From Leuctra nigra (Eukaryota; Arthropoda; Insecta; Plecoptera; Leuctridae), in assembly GCA_934045905.1 (NCBI GenBank), contig CAKOGZ010000157.1, forward strand, positions 1 through 64,000: DNA of 64,000 nucleotides, given 5' to 3'. The notes beneath the pieces were generated by a model. That model was given only the letters and a program-made list of their open reading frames with translations, had not been told where the DNA came from and searched no databases. Of the stretch, positions 8,956 through 22,313 are shown in pieces. Position numbers and translations under genes: made by a program. The stretch's first letter is position 1. Every line of letters begins with the position of its first letter.

Positions 8956-10577
8956 AAGCCTCTCACCATCTACTATATAGGGTAACGTTGTCAACTCTCT
9001 TAGAGTAATAGATTCGTCACAAAGTAGGAAACAAATAAAAAAATATCAATATGAGCTACTTCTAAAGTGGCACCCCCCTATTTTTATCGAATTTTCTTGA
9101 AGCCTACACAACGTTATGCCGAGAAATGAAATAAAACGTTTTTCGAAAAAAATAGGCTTAACATTAACATGTAAAAAAAAATCTCCCCTCTGCCTCCTGG
9201 AGTCGCCCGACGTTGCCCGGTCAGATAATTTTATAATAAAGTTAGGTTAGGGTAGGTTAGCGAAGCGAGCGAAGCGAGCGTAGCTGACCCTTAACAAGCT
9301 TTAACCTACAGTGACAAAAAATTGATGAAAACCTATCAGGATTGTGCCCTTCTGCTTCTGAAGGACATAAACTAAGAAATGCGGCGTATCGGAGCGTCTG
9401 ACAGAAAAAAGTGTTTCTGCACTTTTTAAGCCTCTCTCCATCATCTATTTGGTGTATCATTTTCAGCTCTCTAAGAGTAATAGATTCGTCACAAAGTAGG
9501 AAACAAACAAAACTTTTTCAATATGACCTACTTCTAAAGTGGCACCCCCCTGTTTTTATCGAATTTTCTTGATGCCTACACAACGTTTTGCCGAGAAATG
9601 TAATAAAACACTTTTCGCAAAAAAATAGGCTTATAAATAAAATTATAAAAAAGAACCCCACTCTGCCCCCTTGGAGTCGCCCTACGCTGCCCTGTCAGAT
9701 TATTATATAATAAAGTTAGGTTAATACAGGTTAGCGAAGCGAGCGTAGCTGACTCATCACAAGCTTTAACCTCCATTGACTAAAAAATGGATGAAAACCT
9801 AGGAAATGAGGAAAATCTAAGGAACATTGTTAATTGTTACATTGTTACCTTTGTAGGCTAACCTACATTGTTGGTCAATATACATTGACAAAAAAATAGA
9901 TGAAAATCTATCGGGGGTCGACCCATCAGCTTCTGAATAACATGAACAGTTAATTCCGGCGAATCGGAGAGTCTGACATAAAAAAGTGTTTCTGCACTTT
10001 TTAAGCCTCTCACCATCTACTTTATAGGGTAACGTTGTCAACTCTCTTAGAGTAATAGATTCGTCACAAAGTAGGAAACAAATAAAAAAATATCAATATG
10101 AGCTACTTCTAAAGTGGCACCCCCCTATTTTTATCGAATTTTCTTGAAGCCTACACAACGTTATGCCGAGAAATGAAATAAAACGTTTTTCGAAAAAAAA
10201 TATGCTTATTAATATAATTATAAAAAAGAACCCCACTCTGCCCCCTTGGAGTCGCCCGACGCTGCCCTGTCAGATTATTATATAATAAAGTTAGGTTAAT
10301 ACAGGTTAGCGAAGCGAGCGTAGCTGACTCATCACAAGCTTTAACCTCCATTGACTAAAAAATGGATGAAAACCTAGGAAATGAGGAAAATCTAAGGAAC
10401 ATTGTTAATTGTTACATTGTTACCTTTGTAGGCTAACCTACATTGTTGGTCAATATACATTGACAAAAAAATGGATGAAAATCTATCGGGGGTCGACCCA
10501 TCAGCTTCTGAATAACATGAACAGTTAATTCTGGCGAATCGGAGAGTCTGACATAAAAAAGTGTTTCTACACTTTTT
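8956..10577. repeat. Block 3: alpha2-betaQ-gamma trimer
   Basis: Units 17-19 start at 8956, 9428 and 10003. The alpha carries a gamma-like CGTTTTTCG...AAAAA patch around 9137-9153. The beta has a CCCTACGC change near 9683. The gamma repeats the TTATTAATATA variant of the preceding gamma 1622 bp upstream. Confidence 0.93.
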
Positions 10578-13500
10578 AAGCCTCTCACCATCTACTATAT
10601 AGGGTAACGTTGTCAACTCTCTTAGAGTAATAGATTCGTCACAAAGTAGGAAACAAATAAAAAAATATCAATATGAGCTACTTCTAAAGTGGCACCCCCC
10701 TATTTTTATCGAATTTTCTTGAAGCCTACACAACGTTATGCCGAGAAATGAAATAAAACACTTTTCGAAAATAATAGGCTTAACATTAACATGTAAAAAT
10801 AAATCTCCCCTCTGCCTCCTGGAGTCGCCCGACGTTGCCCGGTCAGATAATTTTATAATAAAGTTAGGTTAGGGTAGGTTAGCGAAGCGAGCGAAGCGAG
10901 CGAAGCGAGCGAAGCGAGCGTAGCTGACCCTTAACAAGCTTTAACCTACAGTGACAAAAAATTGATGAAAACCTATCAGGATTGTGCCCTTCTGCTTCTG
11001 AAGGACATAAACTAAGAAATGCGGCGTATCGGAGCGTCTGACAGAAAAAAGTGTTTCTGCACTTTTTAAGCCTCTCTCCATCATCTATATGGTGTATCAT
11101 TTTCAGCTCTCTAAGAGTAATAGATTCGTCACAAAGTAGGAAACAAAAAAAACTTTTTCAATATGACCTACTTCTAAAGTGGCACCCCCCTGTTTTTATC
11201 AAATTTTCTTGATGCCTACACAACGTTATGCCGAGAAATGTAATAAAACACTTTTCGAAAAAAAATAGGCTTATAAATTAAATTATAAAAAAGAACCCCA
11301 CTCTGCCCCCTTGGAGTCGCCCGACGCTGCCCTGTCAGATTATTATATAATAAAGTTAGGTTAATACAGGTTAGCGAAGCGAGCGTAGTTGACTCATCAC
11401 AAGCTTTAACCTCCATTGACTAAAAAATGGATGAAAACCTAGGAAATGAGGAAAATCTAAGGAACATTGTAAATTGTTACATTGTTACCTTTGTAGGCTA
11501 ACCTACATTGTTGGTCAATATACATTGACAAAAAAATGGATGAAAACCTAGGAAATGATGAAAATCTAAGGAACATTGTTAATTGTGACATTGTTACCTT
11601 TGTAGGCTAACCTACATTGTTGGTCAATATACATTGACAAAAAAATGGATGAAAATCTATCGGGGGTGAACCCATCAGCTTCTGAATAACATGAACAGTT
11701 AATTCCGGCGAATCGGAGAGTCTGACATAAAAAAGTGTTTCTGCACTTTTTAAGCCTCTCACCATCTACTATATAGGGTAACGTTGTCAACTCTCTTAGA
11801 GTAATAGATTCGTCACAAAGTAGGAAACAAATAAAAAAATATCAATATGAGCTACTTCTAAAGTGGCACCCCCCTATTTTTATCGAATTTTCTTGAAGCC
11901 TACACAACGTTATGCCGAGAAATGAAATAAAACACTTTTCGAAAATAATAGGCTTAACATTAACATGTAAAAAAAAATCTCCCCTCTGCCTCCTGGAGTC
12001 GCCCGACGTTGCCCGGTCAGATAATTTTATAATAAAGTTAGGTTAGGGTAGGTTAGCGAAGCGAGCGAAGCGAGCGAAGCGAGCGTAGCTGACCCTTAAC
12101 AAGCTTTAACCTACAGTGACAAAAAATTGATGAAAACCTATCAGGATTGTGCCCTTCTGCTTCTGAAGGACATAAACTAAGAAATGCGGCGTATCGGAGC
12201 GTCTGACAGAAAAAAGTGTTTCTGCACTTTTTAAGCCTCTCTCCATCATCTATATGGTGTATCATTTTCAGCTCTCTAAGAGTAATAGATTCGTCACAAA
12301 GTAGGAAACAAAAAAAACTTTTTCAATATGACCTACTTCTAAAGTGGCACCCCCCTGTTTTTATCAAATTTTCTTGATGCCTACACAACGTTATGCCGAG
12401 AAATGTAATAAAACACTTTTCGAAAAAAAATAGGCTTATAAATTAAATTATAAAAAAGAACCCCACTCTGCCCCCTTGGAGTCGCCCGACGCTGCCCTGT
12501 CAGATTATTATATAATAAAGTTAGGTTAATACAGGTTAGCGAAGCGAGCGTAGTTGACTCATCACAAGCTTTAACCTCCATTGACTAAAAAATGGATGAA
12601 AACCTAGGAAATGAGGAAAATCTAAGGAACATTGTAAATTGTTACATTGTTACCTTTGTAGGCTAACCTACATTGTTGGTCAATATACATTGACAAAAAA
12701 ATGGATGAAAACCTAGGAAATGATGAAAATCTAAGGAACATTGTTAATTGTGACATTGTTACCTTTGTAGGCTAACCTACATTGTTGGTCAATATACATT
12801 GACAAAAAAATGGATGAAAATCTATCGGGGGTGAACCCATCAGCTTCTGAATAACATGAACAGTTAATTCCGGCGAATCGGAGAGTCTGACATAAAAAAG
12901 TGTTTCTGCACTTTTTAAGCCTCTCACCATCTACTATATAGGGTAACGTTGTCAACTCTCTTAGAGTAATAGATTCGTCACAAAGTAGGAAACAAATAAA
13001 AAAATATCAATATGAGCTACTTCTAAAGTGGCACCCCCCTATTTTTATCGAATTTTCTTGAAGCCTACACAACGTTATGCCGAGAAATGAAATAAAACAC
13101 TTTTCGAAAATAATAGGCTTAACATTAACATGTAAAAAAAAATCTCCCCTCTGCCTCCTGGAGTCGCCCGACGTTGCCCGGTCAGATAATTTTATAATAA
13201 AGTTAGGTTAGGGTAGGTTAGCGAAGCGAGCGAAGCGAGCGAAGCGAGCGTAGCTGACCCTTAACAAGCTTTAACCTACAGTGACAAAAAATTGATGAAA
13301 ACCTATCAGGATTGTGCCCTTCTGCTTCTGAAGGACATAAACTAAGAAATGCGGCGTATCGGAGCGTCTGACAGAAAAAAGTGTTTCTGCACTTTTTAAG
13401 CCTCTCTCCATCATCTATTTGGTGTATCATTTTCAGCTCTCTAAGAGTAATAGATTCGTCACAAAGTAGGAAACAAACAAAACTTTTTCAATATGACCTA

Positions 13501-13972
13501 CTTTTAAAGTGGCACCCCCCTGTTTTTATCGAATTTTCTTGATGCCTACACAACGTTTTGCCGAGAAATGTAATAAAACACTTTTCGCAAAAAAATAGGC
13601 TTATAAATAAAATTATAAAAAAGAACCCCACTCTGCCCCCTTGGAGTCGCCCGACGCTGCCCTGTCAGATTATTATATAATAAAGTTAGGTTAATACAGG
13701 TTAGCGAAGCGAGCGTAGCTGACTCATCACAAGCTTTAACCTCCATTGACTAAAAAATGGATGAAAACCTAGGAAATGGGGAAAATCTAAGGAACATTGT
13801 TAATTGTTACATTGTTACCTTTGTAGGCTAACCTACATTGTTGGTCAATATACATTGACAAAAAAATGGATGAAAATCTATCGGGGGTCGACCCATCAGC
13901 TTCTGAATAACATGAACAGTTAATTCCGGCGAATCGGAGAGTCTGACATAAAAAAGTGTTTCTGCACTTTTT
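10578..13972. repeat. Block 4: alpha4-beta'-alpha3-beta'-alpha3-betaQ
   Basis: Units 20-25 start at 10578, 11068, 11752, 12233, 12917 and 13398. The two beta-primes are 1165 bp apart and share a private AAACAAAAAAAAC run and AAATTAAATT, so the alpha-beta' dimer was tandemly duplicated here. The beta at 13398 is followed directly by alpha with no gamma, one of only two such cases in the array. Confidence 0.93.
10882..10917. repeat. Nonamer minisatellite, four copies of GCGAAGCGA
   Basis: This is the longest state of the 9-bp repeat that varies in alpha. A second four-copy allele is at 14277-14312. Betas and gammas have one copy. The alpha at 36230-36685 has none, reading GGTTAGCGTAGCTG directly. 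Confidence 0.95.
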
Positions 13973-16777
13973 AAGCCTCTCACCATCTACTTTATAGGGT
14001 AACGTTGTCAACTCTCTTAGAGTAATAGATTCGTCACAAAGTAGGAAACAAATAAAAAAATATCAATATGAGCTACTTCTAAAGTGGCACCCCCCTATTT
14101 TTATCGAATTTTCTTGAAGCCTACACAACGTTATGCCGAGAAATGAAATAAAACACTTTTCGAAAATAATAGGCTTAACATTAACATGTAAAAATAAATC
14201 TCCCCTCTGCCTCCTGGAGTCGCCCGACGTTGCCCGGTCAGATAATTTTATAATAAAGTTAGGTTAGGGTAGGTTAGCGAAGCGAGCGAAGCGAGCGAAG
14301 CGAGCGAAGCGAGCGTAGCTGACCCTTAACAAGCTTTAACCTACAGTGACAAAAAATTGATGAAAACCTATCAGGATTGTGCCCTTCTGCTTCTGAAGGA
14401 CATAAACTAAGAAATGCGGCGTATCGGAGCGTCTGACAGAAAAAAGTGTTTCTGCACTTTTTAAGCCTCTCTCCATCATCTATATGGTGTATCATTTTCA
14501 GCTCTCTAAGAGTAATAGATTCGTCACAAAGTAGGAAACAAAAAAAACTTTTTCAATATGACCTACTTCTAAAGTGGCACCCCCCTGTTTTTATCAAATT
14601 TTCTTGATGCCTACACAACGTTATGCCGAGAAATGTAATAAAACACTTTTCGAAAAAAAATAGGCTTATAAATTAAATTATAAAAAAGAACCCCACTCTG
14701 CCCCCTTGGAGTCGCCCGACGCTGCCCTGTCAGATTATTATATAATAAAGTTAGGTTAATACAGGTTAGCGAAGCGAGCGTAGTTGACTCATCACAAGCT
14801 TTAACCTCCATTGACTAAAAAATGGATGAAAACCTAGGAAATGAGGAAAATCTAAGGAACATTGTAAATTGTTACATTGTTACCTTTGTAGGCTAACCTA
14901 CATTGTTGGTCAATATACATTGACAAAAAAATGGATGAAAACCTAGGAAATGATGAAAATCTAAGGAACATTGTTAATTGTGACATTGTTACCTTTGTAG
15001 GCTAACCTACATTGTTGGTCAATATACATTGACAAAAAAATGGATGAAAATCTATCGGGGGTGAACCCATCAGCTTCTGAATAACATGAACAGTTAATTC
15101 CGGCGAATCGGAGAGTCTGACATAAAAAAGTGTTTCTGCACTTTTTAAGCCTCTCACCATCTACTATATAGGGTAACGTTGTCAACTCTCTTAGAGTAAT
15201 AGATTCGTCACAAAGTAGGAAACAAATAAAAAAATATCAATATGAGCTACTTCTAAAGTGGCACCCCCCTATTTTTATCGAATTTTCTTGAAGCCTACAC
15301 AACGTTATGCCGAGAAATGAAATAAAACACTTTTCGAAAATAATAGGCTTAACATTAACATGTAAAAAAAAATCTCCCCTCTGCCTCCTGGAGTCGCCCG
15401 ACGTTGCCCGGTCAGATAATTTTATAATAAAGTTAGGTTAGGGTAGGTTAGCGAAGCGAGCGAAGCGAGCGAAGCGAGCGTAGCTGACCCTTAACAAGCT
15501 TTAACCTACAGTGACAAAAAATTGATGAAAACCTATCAGGATTGTGCCCTTCTGCTTCTGAAGGACATAAACTAAGAAATGCGGCGTATCGGAGCGTCTG
15601 ACAGAAAAAAGTGTTTCTGCACTTTTTAAGCCTCTCTCCATCATCTATTTGGTGTATCATTTTCAGCTCTCTAAGAGTAATAGATTCGTCACAAAGTAGG
15701 AAACAAACAAAACTTTTTCAATATGACCTACTTTTAAAGTGGCACCCCCCTGTTTTTATCGAATTTTCTTGATGCCTACACAACGTTTTGCCGAGAAATG
15801 TAATAAAACACTTTTCGCAAAAAAATAGGCTTATAAATAAAATTATAAAAAAGAACCCCACTCTGCCCCCTTGGAGTCGCCCGACGCTGCCCTGTCAGAT
15901 TATTATATAATAAAGTTAGGTTAATACAGGTTAGCGAAGCGAGCGTAGCTGACTCATCACAAGCTTTAACCTCCATTGACTAAAAAATGGATGAAAACCT
16001 AGGAAATGGGGAAAATCTAAGGAACATTGTTAATTGTTACATTGTTACCTTTGTAGGCTAACCTACATTGTTGGTCAATATACATTGACAAAAAAATGGA
16101 TGAAAATCTATCGGGGGTCGACCCATCAGCTTCTGAATAACATGAACAGTTAATTCCGGCGAATCGGAGAGTCTGACATAAAAAAGTGTTTCTGCACTTT
16201 TTAAGCCTCTCACCATCTACTTTATAGGGTAACGTTGTCAACTCTCTTAGAGTAATAGATTCGTCACAAAGTAGGAAACAAATAATAAAATATCAATATG
16301 AGCTACTTCTAAAGTGGCACCCCCCTATTTTTATCGAATTTTCTTGAAGCCTACACAACGTTATGCCGAGAAATGAAATAAAACGTTTTTCGAAAAAAAA
16401 TAGGCTTATAAATATAATTATAAAAAAGAACCCCACTCTGCCCCCTTGGAGTCGCCCGACGCTGCCCTGTCAGATTATTATATAATAAAGTTAGGTTAAT
16501 ACAGGTTAGCGAAGCGAGCGTAGCTGACTCATCACAAGCTTTAACCTCCATTGACTAAAAAATGGATGAAAACCTAGGAAATGAGGAAAATCTAAGGAAC
16601 ATTGTTAATTGTTACATTGTTACGTTTGTAGGCTAACCTACATTGTTGGTCAATATACATTGACAAAAAAATGGATGAAAATCTATCGGGGGTCGACCCA
16701 TCAGCTTCTGAATAACATGAACAGTTAATTCTGGCGAATCGGAGAGTCTGACATAAAAAAGTGTTTCTACACTTTTT
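13973..16777. repeat. Block 5: alpha4-beta'-alpha3-betaQ-gamma pentamer
   Basis: Units 26-30 start at 13973, 14463, 15147, 15628 and 16203. The first two repeat units 20-21 at 3395 bp. The alpha3-betaQ pair repeats units 24-25 at 2230 bp, including the private CTACTTTTAAAG and AAATGGGGAAAATC changes. The gamma has AATAATAAAATATC and ACGTTTGTAGG, which begin the next duplication. Confidence 0.93.
14277..14312. repeat. Nonamer minisatellite, second four-copy allele
   Basis: Four GCGAAGCGA copies in the alpha at 13973-14462. It lies 3395 bp from the first four-copy allele and in the same context (alpha4 then beta-prime), so the two are descendants of one expansion. Confidence 0.93.
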
Positions 16778-19545
16778 AAGCCTCTCACCATCTACTATAT
16801 AGGGTAACGTTGTCAACTCTCTTAGAGTAATAGATTCGTCACAAAGTAGGAAACAAATAAAAAAATATCAATATGAGCTACTTCTAAAGGGGCACCCCCC
16901 TATTTTTATCGAATTTTCTTGAAGCCTACACAACGTTATGCCGAGAAATGAAATAAAACACTTTTCGAAAATAATAGGCTTAACATTAACATGTAAAAAT
17001 AAATCTCCCCTCTGCCTCCTGGAGTCGCCCGACGTTGCCCGGTCAGATAATTTTATAATAAAGTTAGGTTAGGGTAGGTTAGCGAAGCGAGCGTAGCTGA
17101 CCCTTAACAAGCTTTAACCTACAGTGACAAAAAATTGATGAAAACCTATCAGGATTGTGCCCTTCTGCTTCTGAAGGACATAAACTAAGAAATGCGGCGT
17201 ATCGGAGCGTCTGACAGAAAAAAGTGTTTCTGCACTTTTTAAGCCTCTCTCCATCATCTATATGGTGTATCATTTTCAGCTCTCTAAGAGTTATAGATTC
17301 GTCACAAAGTAGGAAACAAACAAAACTTTTTCAATATGACCTACTTCTAAAGTGGCACCCCCTGTTTTTATCGAATTTTCTTGATGCCTACACAACGTTA
17401 TGCCGAGAAATGTAATAAAACACTTTTCGAAAAAAAATAGGCTTATAAATAAAATTATAAAAAAGAACCCCACTCTGCCCCCTTGGAGTCGCCCGACGCT
17501 GCCCTGTCAGATTATTATATAATAAAGTTAGGTTAATACAGGTTAGCGAAGCGAGCGTAGTTGACTCATCACAAGCTTTAACCTCCATTGACTAAAAAAT
17601 GGATGAAAACCTAGGAAATGAGGAAAATCTAAGGAACATTGTAAATTGTTACATTGTTACCTTTGTAGGCTAACCTACATTGTTGGTCAATATACATTGA
17701 CAAAAAAATGGATGAAAACCTAGAAAATGATGATAATCTAAGGAACATTGTTAATTGTGACATTGTTACCTTTGTAGGCTAACCTACATTGTTGGTCAAT
17801 ATACATTGACAAAAAAATGGATGAAAATCTATCGGGGGTGAACCCATCAGCTTCTGAATAACATGAACAGTTAATTCCGGCGAATCGGAGAGTCTGACAT
17901 AAAAAAGTGTTTCTGCACTTTTTAAGCCTCTCACCATCTACTATATAGGGTAACGTTGTCAACTCTCTTAGAGTAATAGATTCGTCACAAAGTAGGAAAC
18001 AAATAAAAAAATATCAATATGAGCTACTTCTAAAGTGGCACCCCCCTATTTTTATCGAATTTTCTTGAAGCCTACACAACGTTATGCCGAGAAATGAAAT
18101 AAAACACTTTTCGAAAATAATAGGCTTAACATTAACATGTAAAAAAAAATCTCCCCTCTGCCTCCTGGAGTCGCCCGACGTTGCCCGGTCAGATAATTTT
18201 ATAATAAAGTTAGGTTAGGGTAGGTTAGCGAAGCGAGCGAAGCGAGCGTAGCTGACCCTTAACAAGCTTTAACCTACAGTGACAAAAAATTGATGAAAAC
18301 CTATCAGGATTGTGCCCTTCTGCTTCTGAAGGACATAAACTAAGAAATGCGGCGTATCGGAGCGTCTGACAGAAAAAAGTGTTTCTGCACTTTTTAAGCC
18401 TCTCTCCATCATCTATTTGGTGTATCATTTTCAGCTCTCTAAGAGTAATAGATTCGTCACAAAGTAGGAAACAAACAAAACTTTTTCAATATGACCTACT
18501 TTTAAAGTGGCACCCCCCTGTTTTTATCGAATTTTCTTGATGCCTACACAACGTTTTGCCGAGAAATGTAATAAAACACTTTTCGCAAAAAAATAGGCTT
18601 ATAAATAAAATTATAAAAAAGAACCCCACTCTGCCCCCTTGGAGTCGCCCGACGCTGCCCTGTCAGATTATTATATAATAAAGTTAGGTTAATACAGGTT
18701 AGCGAAGCGAGCGTAGCTGACTCATCACAAGCTTTAACCTCCATTGACTAAAAAATGGATGAAAACCTAGGAAATGAGGAAAATCTAAGGAACATTGTTA
18801 ATTGTTACATTGTTACCTTTGTAGGCTAACCTACATTGTTGGTCAATATACATTGACAAAAAAATGGATGAAAATCTATCGGGGGTCGACCCATCAGCTT
18901 CTGAATAACATGAACAGTTAATTCCGGCGAATCGGAGAGTCTGACATAAAAAAGTGTTTCTGCACTTTTTAAGCCTCTCACCATCTACTTTATAGGGTAA
19001 CGTTGTCAACTCTCTTAGAGTAATAGATTCGTCACAAAGTAGGAAACAAATAATAAAATATCAATATGAGCTACTTCTAAAGTGGCACCCCCCTATTTTT
19101 ATCGAATTTTCTTGAAGCCTACACAACGTTATGCCGAGAAATGAAATAAAACGTTTTTCGAAAAAAAATAGGCTTATAAATATAATTATAAAAAAGAACC
19201 CCACTCTGCCCCCTTGGAGTCGCCCGACGCTGCCCTGTCAGATTATTATATAATAAAGTTAGGTTAATACAGGTTAGCGAAGCGAGCGTAGCTGACTCAT
19301 CACAAGCTTTAACCTCCATTGACTAAAAAATGGATGAAAACCTAGGAAATGAGGAAAATCTAAGGAACATTGTTAATTGTTACATTGTTACGTTTGTAGG
19401 CTAACCTACATTGTTGGTCAATATACATTGACAAAAAAATGGATGAAAATCTATCGGGGGTCGACCCATCAGCTTCTGAATAACATGAACAGTTAATTCT
19501 GGCGAATCGGAGAGTCTGACATAAAAAAGTGTTTCTACACTTTTT
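16778..19545. repeat. Block 6: alpha1-beta'-alpha2-betaQ-gamma, copy A of 2768-bp duplication
   Basis: Units 31-35 start at 16778, 17241, 17924, 18396 and 18971. The alpha has one nonamer and a T-to-G change at 16890 (AAAGGGGCA). The beta-prime is 683 bp because its C run is five rather than six, and it has ATAG from TTAT at 17292. Confidence 0.94.
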
Positions 19546-22313
19546 AAGCCTCTCACCATCTACTATATAGGGTAACGTTGTCAACTCTCTTAGAGTAATA
19601 GATTCGTCACAAAGTAGGAAACAAATAAAAAAATATCAATATGAGCTACTTCTAAAGGGGCACCCCCCTATTTTTATCGAATTTTCTTGAAGCCTACACA
19701 ACGTTATGCCGAGAAATGAAATAAAACACTTTTCGAAAATAATAGGCTTAACATTAACATGTAAAAATAAATCTCCCCTCTGCCTCCTGGAGTCGCCCGA
19801 CGTTGCCCGGTCAGATAATTTTATAATAAAGTTAGGTTAGGGTAGGTTAGCGAAGCGAGCGTAGCTGACCCTTAACAAGCTTTAACCTACAGTGACAAAA
19901 AATTGATGAAAACCTATCAGGATTGTGCCCTTCTGCTTCTGAAGGACATAAACTAAGAAATGCGGCGTATCGGAGCGTCTGACAGAAAAAAGTGTTTCTG
20001 CACTTTTTAAGCCTCTCTCCATCATCTATATGGTGTATCATTTTCAGCTCTCTAAGAGTTATAGATTCGTCACAAAGTAGGAAACAAACAAAACTTTTTC
20101 AATATGACCTACTTCTAAAGTGGCACCCCCTGTTTTTATCGAATTTTCTTGATGCCTACACAACGTTATGCCGAGAAATGTAATAAAACACTTTTCGAAA
20201 AAAAATAGGCTTATAAATAAAATTATAAAAAAGAACCCCACTCTGCCCCCTTGGAGTCGCCCGACGCTGCCCTGTCAGATTATTATATAATAAAGTTAGG
20301 TTAATACAGGTTAGCGAAGCGAGCGTAGTTGACTCATCACAAGCTTTAACCTCCATTGACTAAAAAATGGATGAAAACCTAGGAAATGAGGAAAATCTAA
20401 GGAACATTGTAAATTGTTACATTGTTACCTTTGTAGGCTAACCTACATTGTTGGTCAATATACATTGACAAAAAAATGGATGAAAACCTAGGAAATGATG
20501 AAAATCTAAGGAACATTGTTAATTGTGACATTGTTACCTTTGTAGGCTAACCTACATTGTTGGTCAATATACATTGACAAAAAAATGGATGAAAATCTAT
20601 CGGGGGTGAACCCATCAGCTTCTGAATAACATGAACAGTTAATTCCGGCGAATCGGAGAGTCTGACATAAAAAAGTGTTTCTGCACTTTTTAAGCCTCTC
20701 ACCATCTACTATATAGGGTAACGTTGTCAACTCTCTTAGAGTAATAGATTCGTCACAAAGTAGGAAACAAATAAAAAAATATCAATATGAGCTACTTCTA
20801 AAGTGGCACCCCCCTATTTTTATCGAATTTTCTTGAAGCCTACACAACGTTATGCCGAGAAATGAAATAAAACACTTTTCGAAAATAATAGGCTTAACAT
20901 TAACATGTAAAAAAAAATCTCCCCTCTGCCTCCTGGAGTCGCCCGACGTTGCCCGGTCAGATAATTTTATAATAAAGTTAGGTTAGGGTAGGTTAGCGAA
21001 GCGAGCGAAGCGAGCGTAGCTGACCCTTAACAAGCTTTAACCTACAGTGACAAAAAATTTATGAAAACCTATCAGGATTGTGCCCTTCTGCTTCTGAAGG
21101 ACATAAACTAAGAAATGCGGCGTATCGGAGCGTCTGACAGAAAAAAGTGTTTCTGCACCTTTTAAGCCTCTCTCCATCATCTATTTGGTGTATCATTTTC
21201 AGCTCTCTAAGAGTAATAGATTCGTCACAAAGTAGGAAACAAACAAAACTTTTTCAATATGACCTACTTCTAAAGTGGCACCCCCCTGTTTTTATCGAAT
21301 TTTCTTGATGCCTACACAACGTTTTGCCGAGAAATGTAATAAAACACTTTTCGCAAAAAAATAGGCTTATAAATAAAATTATAAAAAAGAACCCCACTCT
21401 GCCCCCTTGGAATCGCCCGACGCTGCCCTGTCAGATTATTATATAATAAAGTTAGGTTAATACAGGTTAGCGAAGCGAGCGTAGCTGACTAATCACAAGC
21501 TTTAACCTCCATTGACTAAAAAATGGATGAAAACCTAGGAAATGAGGAAAATCTAAGGAACATTGTAATTTGTTACATTGTTACCTTTGTAGGCTAACCT
21601 ACATTGTTGGTCAATATACATTGACAAAAAAATTGATGAAAATCTATCGGGGGTCGACCCATCAGCTTCTGAATAACATGAACAGTTAATTCCGGCGAAT
21701 CGGAGAGTCTGACATAAAAAAGTGTTTCTGCACTTTTTAAGCCTCTCACCATCTACTTTATAGGGTAACGTTGTCAACTCTCTTAGAGTAATAGATTCGT
21801 CACAAAGTAGGAAACAAATAAAAAAATATCAATATGAGCTACTTCTAAAGTGGCACCCCCCTATTTTTATCGAATTTTCTTGAAGCCTACACAACGTTAT
21901 GCCGAGAAATGAAATAAAACGTTTTTCGAAAAAAAATAGGCTTATAAATATAATTATAAAAAAGAACCCCACTCTGCCCCCTTGGAGTCGCCCGACGCTG
22001 CCCTGTCAGATTATTATATAATAAAGTTAGGTTAATACAGGTTAGCGAAGCGAGCGTAGCTGACTCATCACAAGCTTTAACCTCCATTGACTAAAAAATG
22101 GATGAAAACCTAGGAAATGAGGAAAATCTAAGGAACATTGTTAATTGTTACATTGTTACCTTTGTAGGCTAACCTACATTGTTGGTCAATATACATTGAC
22201 AAAAAAATGGATGAAAATCTATCGGGGGTCGACCCATCAGCTTCTGAATAACATGAACAGTTAATTCTGGCGAATCGGAGAGTCTGACATAAAAAAGTGT
22301 TTCTACACTTTTT
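19546..22313. repeat. Block 7: copy B of the 2768-bp duplication
   Basis: Units 36-40 start at 19546, 20009, 20692, 21164 and 21739. It repeats the private marks of block 6, including G at 19658 and the C5 run. It departs in the alpha at 20692, which has a TTTATG change creating a stop in the minus-strand frame and CACCTTTT instead of CACTTTTT. Confidence 0.94.

Noticed and set aside
17224..17415. Plus-strand frame MFLHFLSLSPSS... and the overlapping minus-strand MGFFFII... frame
   Set aside because: They appear only where the C run in beta-prime is five or seven Cs, so they are frame shadows of a homopolymer change.
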